62,755 nt of DNA from Neisseria uirgultaei (GTDB lineage: Bacteria > Pseudomonadota > Gammaproteobacteria > Burkholderiales > Neisseriaceae), in assembly GCF_962719845.1 (NCBI RefSeq), contig NZ_CAUIYF010000012.1, forward strand, positions 1 through 62,755, in the 5' to 3' direction. This document shows, one piece after another, positions 37,506-44,870 of the stretch (position 1 is its first letter; every line of letters starts with the position of its first letter). The translations under genes were made by a program, and so were the position numbers. The notes beneath the pieces are model-generated. The model was not told the origin of the DNA and ran no database searches. It saw only the letters and a program-made list of their open reading frames with translations.

Positions 37506-38485
37506 ACGAAAGTGGGAATCCAGAACGTAAAATCTAAAGAAACCGTTTTTCCCGATAAGTTTCCGTACCGACAAAACTGAATTCCCGCCTGCACGGGAAT
37601 GACGAATCTATCTGCACGGAAACCCGCATCCCGTCATTCCCACGAAAGTGGGAATCTAGAACGTAAAATCTAAAGAAACCGTTTTTCCCAATAAGTTTCT
37701 GTGCCGACAGCTCTGGATTCCCGCCTGCGCGGGAATGACGAATCCATCCGCACGGAAACCCGCATCCCGTCATTCCCACGAAAGTGGGAATCTAGAACGT
37801 AAAATCTAAAGAAACCGTTTTCCCGATAAGTTTCCGTACCGACAAAACTGAATTCCCGCCTGCGCGGGAATGACGAATCTATCTGCACGGAAACCCGCAT
37901 CCGTCATTCCCACGAAAGTGGGAATCTAGAACGTAAAATCTAAAGAAACCGTTTTTCCCGATAAGTTTCTGTGCCGACAACTCTAGATTCCCGCCTGCGC
38001 GGGAATGACGGGATTTCTGTTTTTGATTTTTTTGTTTTTGGGGAATGACGGGATTTGAGGTTGCGGGCATTTATCGGGTAAAACGGAAATTAAGCGTTGC
38101 GAAAATTTATCCGAAATCACAGCAACTCCTCCTCCGTCATTCCCACGAAAGTGGGAATCCAGGACGCAGGGTTACAGAAACCTATATCCCGTCATTCCCA
38201 CAAAAGTGGGAATCCAGAACGTAAAATCTAAAGAAACCGTTTTACCCGATAAGTTTCCGTACCGACAAAACTGGATTCCCGCCTGCGCGGGAATGACGAA
38301 TCCATCCGCACAGAAACCAAAACCCCGTCATTCCCGCGAAAGCGGGAATCCGGGTCCGTTGAGTTTCAGCCATTTCTGATAAATTCTTGCAGCTTTGAGT
38401 TTCTAGATTCCCACTTTCGTGGGAATGACGGGATACGGGTTTTCGTGTGGACATATCCGTCATTCCCGCGCAGGCGGGAATCCAG
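37496..38485. repeat. dRS3 array upstream of pilE
   Basis: About 1 kb. The dRS3 positions ATTCCCACG at 37500, 37636, 37772 and 37906 show a period of 134-136 bp. A second, longer unit at 38007-38130 (GGGATTTCTGTTTTTGA ...) also occurs as the 232-bp tandem unit at 40761-41456. No gene is seen. Confidence 0.88.
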
Positions 38486-38573
38486 GACTCGTCCGCACGG
38501 AAACTTATATTTCGTCATCACACCAATCCCACCCTGCCCCACACCCCCAAAAAAAAACCAAAAAAAACCCAAT

Positions 38574-38642
38574 CTGACAAAATCTGACAAAAAACGTCAG
38601 CCCGAAACTGACAAAAATTGTCACAACTGACAAAAAACGTCA
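38574..38642 (+). promoter_or_regulatory. TGACA/TGTCA cluster, candidate PilR site array
   Basis: At least five TGACA or TGTCA motifs and two further GTCA repeats (38575, 38585, 38609, 38619, 38628 and GTCA at 38596, 38639). They lie 140-205 bp upstream of the predicted sigma-54 start. PilR in P. aeruginosa binds tandem TGTC repeats upstream of pilA. Confidence 0.55.
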
Positions 38643-38752
38643 GCCCGCCGCATTATTCCGCCGCAGGCCGCACCGCGTTGATATAAAAAAATACCCATAC
38701 CAAACAGACAAATAAAAAAATATTCTGTAAAATGCCGAGCCGAACCCGGTTT

Positions 38753-38767
38753 TGGCACGCCGCTTGC
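38753..38767 (+). promoter_or_regulatory. Sigma-54 type promoter of pilE
   Basis: TGGCACG-N4-TTGC, with GG at 38754-38755 and GC at 38766-38767 at the correct 10-base spacing; it matches YTGGCACGrNNNTTGC at nearly all positions. The predicted start is near 38779, giving a 108-base leader. Confidence 0.8.
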
Positions 38768-38886
38768 TGGAAAGAAGGCGAACCGAAACAAAAAAGACCA
38801 CGGTCAAATACATTACGGGTTTACGTTTGCGGCGGATGCCGCAAATTCCAATCAAACTTAAACATTTTCAAACAGGAGTCATCCAA

Positions 38887-39336
38887 ATGAAAGCAATCCA
38901 AAAAGGTTTCACCCTGATCGAGCTGATGATCGTCATCGCCATCGTCGGTATCTTGGCAGCCGTCGCCCTGCCCGCATACCAAGACTACACCGCGCGCGCC
39001 CAAATGTCCGAAGCCCTGACTTTGGCAGAAGGTCAAAAAGCCGCAGTGGTCGAGTATTACTCCGACAACGGTACGTTCCCTACCACCAATACTTCCGCAG
39101 GTATTGCTACCTCTACCGAGATTAAAGGTAAGTATGTAAAATCAGTTGCAGTTACGGGTAATGCCACTGCTGCTTCTATTACCGCTACCATGAACACCAG
39201 CGGTGGTGTGAACAAAGATATTTCAGGTGCAACCTTGGTACTCGTCGGCAAACAAAACTCAGGCTCGTTCGAGTGGACTTGTCAAGCAGGTACTGTAAAA
39301 GACAAATTCCTGCCGTCTTCCTGCCGCGCCAAATAA
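38887..39336 (+). CDS. pilE: Type IV major pilin PilE (class II type)
   Basis: 149-aa prepilin from ATG 38887, with AGGAG 8 bases upstream. The short leader MKAIQKG is cut before F8 (FTLIELMIVIAIVGILAAVAL), the PilD site with Glu5 of the mature pilin. The rest is about 142 aa with two C-terminal cysteines (WTC and SSC) that form the D-region disulfide. Its compact size and location between katA and prlC match class II pilin. No pilS cassettes and no G4-type GGGTGGGTTGGG motif are seen upstream, so antigenic variation is unlikely. A sigma-54 promoter lies upstream and a terminator hairpin follows. Confidence 0.93.
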   Translation: MKAIQKGFTLIELMIVIAIVGILAAVALPAYQDYTARAQMSEALTLAEGQKAAVVEYYSDNGTFPTTNTSAGIATSTEIKGKYVKSVAVTGNATAASITATMNTSGGVNKDISGATLVLVGKQNSGSFEWTCQAGTVKDKFLPSSCRAK

Positions 39337-39369
39337 GGACAATGACCGGGTTTGAACCCGTGGTGAAAA

Positions 39370-39401
39370 AATGCCGCCCAAACCGCCCGGGCGGCATTTT
39401 C
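39370..39401 (+). terminator. Terminator after pilE
   Basis: ATGCCGCCC/GGGCGGCAT stem with a T4 tail. Confidence 0.8.
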
Positions 39402-39453
39402 TATTCCCCTTTGCCGCTTCAGACGGCATCCTCCGTCCGCCTTTGCCGTTTTG

Positions 39454-39494
39454 GCGGGCGTTTTTTATTAAACGCAAAATATCCCGTCATTCCC
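39454..39494 (+). repeat. Right 41-bp direct repeat flanking pilE
   Basis: Identical to 37465-37505, 1,989 bp away. With the left copy it defines a cassette holding the array, the control region, pilE and its terminator. Confidence 0.85.
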
Positions 39495-39990
39495 GCCCCA
39501 CAGCCCACTTTTCCGCCGTCATTCCCGCACCATCCCCACCGGTTCAAACCGGCACGGAAACTTTTCCGCGTCATTCCCGCGAAAGCGGGAATCCAGAACG
39601 TAAAATCTAAAGAAACCGTTTTACCCGATAAGTTTCTGTGCCGACAACTCTAGATTCCCGCCTGCGCGGGAATGACGAATCCATCCGCACGGAAACCTAC
39701 ATCCCGTCATTCCCACGAAAGTGGGAATCCAGAACGTAAAATCTAAAGAAACCGTTTTATCCGATAAGTTTCCGCGCCGACAACTCTAGATTCCCGCCTG
39801 CGCGGGAATGATGAATCCATCCGCACGGAAACCTACATCCCGTCATTCCCACGAAAGTGGGAATCCAGGTTCGTTGAGTTTCAGCCATTTCTAATAAATT
39901 CTTGCAACTTTGAGTTTTTGGATTCCCGCCTGCGCGGGAATGACGGGATTTCAGTTTTGATTTTTTGTTTTGCGGGAATGACGGGATGCG
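39478..39990. repeat. dRS3 array between pilE and mntX
   Basis: About 500 bp of dRS3 units with both spacer types, plus the CAACTCTAGATTCCCGCCTG module and a TTTGAGTTTCAGCCATTTCT unit shared with the array before pilE. No gene. Confidence 0.88.
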
Positions 39991-40025
39991 GGTTTTCGCG
40001 CGGCGTTTTTCGCACTTTGCTGTTT

Positions 40026-40034
40026 TGCTATAAT
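40026..40034 (+). promoter_or_regulatory. Extended -10 promoter of mntX
   Basis: TGCTATAAT, a TGn-extended -10, 26 bp before the mntX ATG. No clear -35 and no riboswitch-like leader is seen. Confidence 0.5.
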
Positions 40035-40060
40035 CCGCCCTTTTTAAGGACGGGTGCGGT

Positions 40061-40627
40061 ATGGGTTTTTACGCTTTGCTCTTGGTTGCGCTGGGGATGT
40101 CGATGGATGCGTTTGCCGTCGCATTGGCAAAGGGTGCGGCGGTCAGGATGCCCCCGCGCAAAATTGCGGCAACGGCTTTGGTGTTCGGCACGGTTGAGGC
40201 ACTCACGCCGCTGGCGGGCTGGGCGGGCGGTTTTTATGCCAAGCCGTTTATCAGCGAATGGGACCATTGGGCGGCTTTTGTCCTGCTGGGCGGGCTGGGT
40301 CTGAAAATGTTGCGCGAAGGGTTGTCCGGCGAGGCGGACGATGTGCGCGAAAGCAAACGGGAAAGCCTATGGATGACGGTTCTGACTGCTTTTGGAACCA
40401 GTATTGATTCTATGATAGTCGGGGTGGGCTTGGCGTTTATGGAGGTAAACATCGCCTTTGCCGCCGCCGTCATCGGTATGGCGACGACGGTGATGGTGGC
40501 GTTCGGGTTGACGGCGGGAAGGGCTTTGGGCGTACTGTTCGGCAGGCGTGCGGAATTTGCCGGAGGTTTGGTGTTGATCGCCATCGGCACTTGGACGCTC
40601 TTGTCGCATTTGGGTTTGATTCAATGA
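40061..40627 (+). CDS. mntX: Manganese exporter MntX (MntP family)
   Basis: 188 aa, six predicted membrane helices in two internally related halves. MntP signatures are visible: SMDAFAVALAKG (helix 1) and GTSIDSMIVGVGLAF (helix 4), each with the conserved Asp that lines the metal path. The meningococcal homologue, MntX, exports Mn2+ and protects against manganese excess. ATG 40061 follows AAGGA in the leader. It is bounded by repeat arrays on both sides. Confidence 0.92.
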   Translation: MGFYALLLVALGMSMDAFAVALAKGAAVRMPPRKIAATALVFGTVEALTPLAGWAGGFYAKPFISEWDHWAAFVLLGGLGLKMLREGLSGEADDVRESKRESLWMTVLTAFGTSIDSMIVGVGLAFMEVNIAFAAAVIGMATTVMVAFGLTAGRALGVLFGRRAEFAGGLVLIAIGTWTLLSHLGLIQ

Positions 40628-40649
40628 TGTCGGAAAATAAAATGCAAAA

Positions 40650-41505
40650 ATATTCCGTCATTCCCGCGAAAGTGGGAATCCAGAACGTAAAATCTAAAGA
40701 AACCGTTTTTCCCGATAAGTTTCTGTGCCGACAACTCTAGATTCCCGCCTGCGCGGGAATGACGGGATTTCTGTTTTTGATTTTTTTGTTTTTGGGGAAT
40801 GACGGGATTTGAGATTGCGGGCATTTATCGGGTAAAACGGAAATTAAACGTTGCGAAAATTTATCCGAAATCACAGCAACTTTTCCGCGTCATTCCCACG
40901 AAAGCGGGAATCTAGAACGTAAAATCTAAAGAAACCGTTTTATCCGATAAGTTTCCGCACCGACAACTCTAGATTCCCGCCTGCGCGGGAATGACGGGAT
41001 TTCTGTTTTTGATTTTTTTGTTTTTGGGGAATGACGGGATTTGAGGTTGCGGGCATTTATCGGGTAAAACGGAAATTAAGCGTTGCGAAAATTTATCCGA
41101 AATCACAGTAACTTTTCCGCGTCATTCCCACGAAAGTGGGAATCTAGAACGTAAAATCTAAAGAAACCGTTTTATCCGATAAGTTTCCGCGCCGACAACT
41201 CTAGATTCCCGCCTGCGCGGGAATGACGGGATTTCTGTTTTTGATTTTTTTGTTTTTGGGGAATGACGGGATTTGAGGTTGCGGGCATTTATCGGGTAAA
41301 ACGGAAATTAAGCGTTGCGAAAATTTATCCGAAATCACAGTAACTTTTCCGCGTCATTCCCACGAAAGTGGGAATCTAGAACGTAAAATCTAAAGAAACC
41401 GTTTTATCCGATAAGTTTCCGCGCCGACCGGTCCGGATTCCCGCCTGCGCGGGAATGACGGGATTTCTGTTTTTGATTTTTTTGTTTTTTGGGAATGACG
41501 GGATT
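40650..41505. repeat. 232-bp tandem repeat array
   Basis: Three whole units with exact 232-bp spacing (the GACGGGATTTCTGTTTTTGA marker starts at 40761, 40993, 41225 and 41457) plus partial units at both ends. Each unit holds dRS3 sequences, a CAGAAA... / TTGTTTTTGGGG... T-rich stretch and a ...AAATTTATCCGAAATCAC... segment. The same unit lies upstream of pilE at 38007. Confidence 0.92.
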
Positions 41506-41550
41506 TTGGCTTGCTGTTTTTGTGAAAATGGCGAAACCGCGCAAATGCTG

Positions 41551-41590
41551 ATGCCGTCTGAAACACTGTTTGATTGTTTCAGACGGCATT
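41551..41590. terminator. Inverted DUS pair after prlC
   Basis: GCCGTCTGAA (41553-41562) and TTCAGACGGC (41578-41587). Confidence 0.75.
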
Positions 41591-41605
41591 TTTTGTTCAC
41601 ATCGA

Positions 41606-43642
41606 TCAAGCCGCGTTGTCGAAGCCGCTGTGGCGCAGCAGTGCGTCTATGCTCGGTTCGCGCCCCCGGAAGGCTTTGAAGGATTCTGCCGCACTGCGCG
41701 ATCCGCCGACGGCGAGGATTTCCTGCCAAAAGCGTTTGCCTGTGGCGGCAACGTCGCCGCTTTCTTCAAAGGCGGCGTAGGCGTCCGCGCTCAATACTTC
41801 CGCCCACGCGTAGCTGTAATAGCCTGCGGAATAGCCGCCGGCGAAGATGTGGCCGAAGCTCAAGGCGAAGCGGTTGTATTCGGGCGGTTGGATGACGGCG
41901 ACTTCTTTGCGCACACTGTCTAAAACCTGTTGCCAGTTTTTCAGACGACCTTCGTCGTCTTCGCTGTAAATAGTCATGTCGAAGAGGGCGAACTCCATTT
42001 GGCGGACGAGAAACATACCGCGCTGGAAGTTTTTGGCGGCGAGCATTTTGTCGAAGAGTTCTTTCGGCAGGGGAACGCCGGTTTCTTCGTGGGCGGACAT
42101 TTGTGCCAAAACGTCGTATTCCCAAACGAAATTTTCCATAAACTGGCTGGGCAGTTCGACGGCGTCCCATTCTACGCCGTTGATGCCGGATACGCCCAGT
42201 TCGTCCACTTGGGTGAGCAGGTGGTGCAGCCCGTGGCCGGTTTCGTGGAAGAGTGTGAGGATTTCGTCGTGGCTCAAACGCGCTTCCCTGCCGCCGACGG
42301 GAGGGGCGAAGTTGCAGACGAGATAGGCGGTGGGCAGTTGCAGCGTGCCGTCTGAAAAACGGCGGCGGCCTTTGTAGTCGTTCATCCACGCGCCGCCGCG
42401 TTTGCCTTCGCGTGCGTACAAATCCATATAAACGCCGCCTATGGTTTCGCCGTTCTGTTGCAATTCAAAGTAGCGCACGTCTTTGTGCCAGACGGGGACG
42501 GTTTTTTCGGCGAATCCGATGCCGTAGAGTTTTTTGATTTGGGCGAACAGTCCGTTTAATACTTTGCCGACGGGGAAGTATTTTTTAACTTCGGTTTCGC
42601 TGAACGCGTATTTGGCTTCGCGCAGTTTTTCGCCGGCATAGCCCAAGTCCCACGGTTGCAAATCGGCGAGGTTCAGGCGTTCGCGGGCGAAGGCTTTGAC
42701 TTCGGCGAGGTCTTTTTCGGCGTAGGGTTTGGCGCGGCGGGCGAGGTCGTGCAGGAAGTTTAAAACCTGTTCGGGCGTATCCGCCATTTTGGTTGCCAGC
42801 GACAGCTCGGCGTAGTTTTTGAAGCCGAGCAGTTTGGCGGTTTGCAGGGCGTTTTCGAGGGTGCGGTCGATGTTGGCGGTGTTGTCGAATTTGCCGTCGT
42901 CTGAAAGTTCGCTGGCGCGGGTAACGTAGGCGCGGTAGATTTGTTCGCGCAGATCGCGGTTGTCGGCGTATTGGATGACGGCGAGGTAGTGCGGAATCTG
43001 CAAACCGATTTTGTAGCCTGTTTTGCCTTCGCTTTGCGCGGCGGCGGCAAACATGGCGAGCGAGTCTTCGGGAATGCCGGCAAGCGGTGCGGCATCGTCA
43101 AAGTAAATGCCGAACGCGTCGGTCGCATCTAGGACGTTTTGCGAGAATTTGGCGGAAAGTTGCGCGCCTTCGGTTTGCAGTTTCGCCAGTTCTGCCTGCT
43201 GTTCGGGCGGCAGTTCCGCGCCGCTCAATACGAAATCGCGCAGGTCGTGGTCGAGCTTGGTTTTTTGTGCGGGGGAGAGAGTGTCGAACTCGGGGGAGTT
43301 TTTGATGGTTTTGAAGCGGTTGTACAGCTCGATGTCTTGTCCGATTTCGGTAAAGAAGGCGGTGATTTCAGGCATTAATTCATTGTAGGCGGCGCGCAGT
43401 TCGGGCGTGTCGGCGACGGAGTTGAGGTGCGACACCACGCCCCAAATCCTGCCGACGCGTTCGGTGATGCCGGTCAGGGGTTCGACGGTGTTTGCCCAGC
43501 CGGTGTGCGTTTGGGCTTTGATGGCGGCGATTTGTTCGCGTGCTTCGGCGATGGCGGTTTGGACGGCGGGTTTGATGTCTTCGGTTTGGATGGCGTCGAA
43601 ACAGGGTTCTTCGCCCAAATGGAGCAATACGTTGTCGTTCAT
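41606..43642 (-). CDS. prlC: Oligopeptidase A (M3 metallopeptidase)
   Basis: Cytoplasmic zinc peptidase that degrades oligopeptides and cleaved signal peptides. The protein has 678 aa from ATG 43642 (MNDNVLLHLGEEPCF). Long helical N-terminal regions precede the catalytic domain with HExxH (LFHETGHGLHHLLT) and the downstream glutamate. There is no defect. It forms the right side of the katA-pilE-prlC order. A DUS pair lies before and after it. Confidence 0.95.
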   Translation of the reverse strand: MNDNVLLHLGEEPCFDAIQTEDIKPAVQTAIAEAREQIAAIKAQTHTGWANTVEPLTGITERVGRIWGVVSHLNSVADTPELRAAYNELMPEITAFFTEIGQDIELYNRFKTIKNSPEFDTLSPAQKTKLDHDLRDFVLSGAELPPEQQAELAKLQTEGAQLSAKFSQNVLDATDAFGIYFDDAAPLAGIPEDSLAMFAAAAQSEGKTGYKIGLQIPHYLAVIQYADNRDLREQIYRAYVTRASELSDDGKFDNTANIDRTLENALQTAKLLGFKNYAELSLATKMADTPEQVLNFLHDLARRAKPYAEKDLAEVKAFARERLNLADLQPWDLGYAGEKLREAKYAFSETEVKKYFPVGKVLNGLFAQIKKLYGIGFAEKTVPVWHKDVRYFELQQNGETIGGVYMDLYAREGKRGGAWMNDYKGRRRFSDGTLQLPTAYLVCNFAPPVGGREARLSHDEILTLFHETGHGLHHLLTQVDELGVSGINGVEWDAVELPSQFMENFVWEYDVLAQMSAHEETGVPLPKELFDKMLAAKNFQRGMFLVRQMEFALFDMTIYSEDDEGRLKNWQQVLDSVRKEVAVIQPPEYNRFALSFGHIFAGGYSAGYYSYAWAEVLSADAYAAFEESGDVAATGKRFWQEILAVGGSRSAAESFKAFRGREPSIDALLRHSGFDNAA

Positions 43643-43666
43643 GTCGGGTTCCTTTGTGTGTTGTGC

Positions 43667-43699
43667 TTCAGACGGCATATCGGCAATATGCCGTCTGAA
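43667..43699. terminator. Inverted DUS pair upstream of prlC
   Basis: TTCAGACGGC (43667-43676) and GCCGTCTGAA (43690-43699), between mscS and prlC; it ends the mscS transcript. Confidence 0.7.
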
Positions 43700-43726
43700 G
43701 CCGGAAATGGTGCCGGACGGGGAAAG

Positions 43727-44599
43727 TTAAAGTGTTTCGGAGCCGGCGGGATGATTTAACAGGCGGTATTGTACGCGCAAAAATTCGTCCATAACCGCCT
43801 GTTGGATTTCCAGCCGCTTTGAAACGGGGGAGGCGAAGCGGACGATGATGCGGTATGCCTTGTCGTCGTACGGTACGCGGGTAACGCGCGGTTTGGCGGC
43901 GGGCGTGATAAACAGTTTTTCCGCCTGCACGTTTTCCAAATGCCGCTGAATGGCGGGGATGTAGGGCGCGCACAAGGGCTCGAGTACGGCTTTCAGACGG
44001 CATACGGCTTCATCCGAATCCAAATGGATGGGAACGGGGATTTCGACCGTATGGATGACATAGTCGCCCAAAATATTGTCGCGGCGCACGGGGTGGCTCA
44101 ACAACAGGCTGTTGGGGAAAGAAACGGTGGTTCCCGCAAGCTGTCCGACCAAGGGGTTCGGACCGACCTGCATCATCAGCGTGTTCAACAGGTTGATGTC
44201 GACCACGCGCCCGCGCAGGCCGTTGATTTCGATATAGTCGCCGACCGAGTATTGCTGGGTGGCAGACCTTAAAATACTGCCCGACAGACACATAATCAGT
44301 TCTTTTGTCGCCACGACGACTGCCGCCGCCACCGCAAACATCGACAAAGCCAGCGTTTGAATTTGCGCCGACCAAATAAATGCCAGCGAAAACAGCACTA
44401 AAAGCAGCGTTACATTGCGGCTGGCAACCAAAAACCGCCGCTTGCTTTCGATGCCGAAATCTGGATGCCGTCTGAAGTGGATGTTCAACAGAAGGGCGCG
44501 CGCCAGCAGCAAAGCCGCAACCGCCGCCACGGATTCGGCCGCCTCCGCACGTATCGGGACGGCATCGAGCCAAGTGTCCAACATATTCCATATTTCCAT
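43727..44599 (-). CDS. Small-conductance mechanosensitive channel, MscS family
   Basis: 290 aa from ATG 44599 (MEIWNMLDTW), which follows AGGGGCG; a longer frame upstream begins in poorly coding sequence. Three hydrophobic segments (about 20-40, 55-75, 80-105) precede a MscS beta domain (SVGDYIEINGLRGRVVDINLLNTLM) and an alpha/beta C-terminal region. These channels open on membrane tension to relieve osmotic shock in the inner membrane. Confidence 0.88.
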   Translation of the reverse strand: MEIWNMLDTWLDAVPIRAEAAESVAAVAALLLARALLLNIHFRRHPDFGIESKRRFLVASRNVTLLLVLFSLAFIWSAQIQTLALSMFAVAAAVVVATKELIMCLSGSILRSATQQYSVGDYIEINGLRGRVVDINLLNTLMMQVGPNPLVGQLAGTTVSFPNSLLLSHPVRRDNILGDYVIHTVEIPVPIHLDSDEAVCRLKAVLEPLCAPYIPAIQRHLENVQAEKLFITPAAKPRVTRVPYDDKAYRIIVRFASPVSKRLEIQQAVMDEFLRVQYRLLNHPAGSETL

Positions 44600-44768
44600 T
44601 TCCGCGCCCCTGTCCGAAAAGTATAGGGTGTAGATTTTAGTGGCAAAAAAACGCTTTTGCCACTTTACGGGAAAATCCCCGACCTGATGCCGGAGGCAAA
44701 TGTACCGTTTCATCTTTCCCCGGCGGCACACTGATGCGAATAACGCTGAATAGGGCGGTAAAATCAGC

Positions 44769-44774
44769 TATAAT
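44769..44774 (+). promoter_or_regulatory. Candidate -10 of gyrB
   Basis: A perfect TATAAT, 96 bp before the gyrB start. The -35 is poor. The region shows no other gene. Confidence 0.4.
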
Positions 44775-44870
44775 GCACAACAATATATGCCGTAACAATC
44801 CGCCTTTTTTCAGGGCACGGATTTTTACGGCGGCATTTGGCAATCTTTTCAAAATCCGGCAAGAAAAACC

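Noticed and set aside
37496..38485. CRISPR-like array before pilE
   Set aside because: Repeats are dRS3 inverted repeats within 134-136 bp modules whose spacers are themselves repeated; no cas genes and no unique spacers.
38400..38886. Search for pilin antigenic variation features (G-quadruplex, pilS, Sma/Cla repeat)
   Set aside because: No GGGTGGGTTGGG-type run and no silent copies were found around pilE, consistent with a class II non-variable pilin.
40000..40060. yybP-ykoY manganese riboswitch before mntX
   Set aside because: The leader is only about 20 bases from the extended -10 to the start, too short for that riboswitch.
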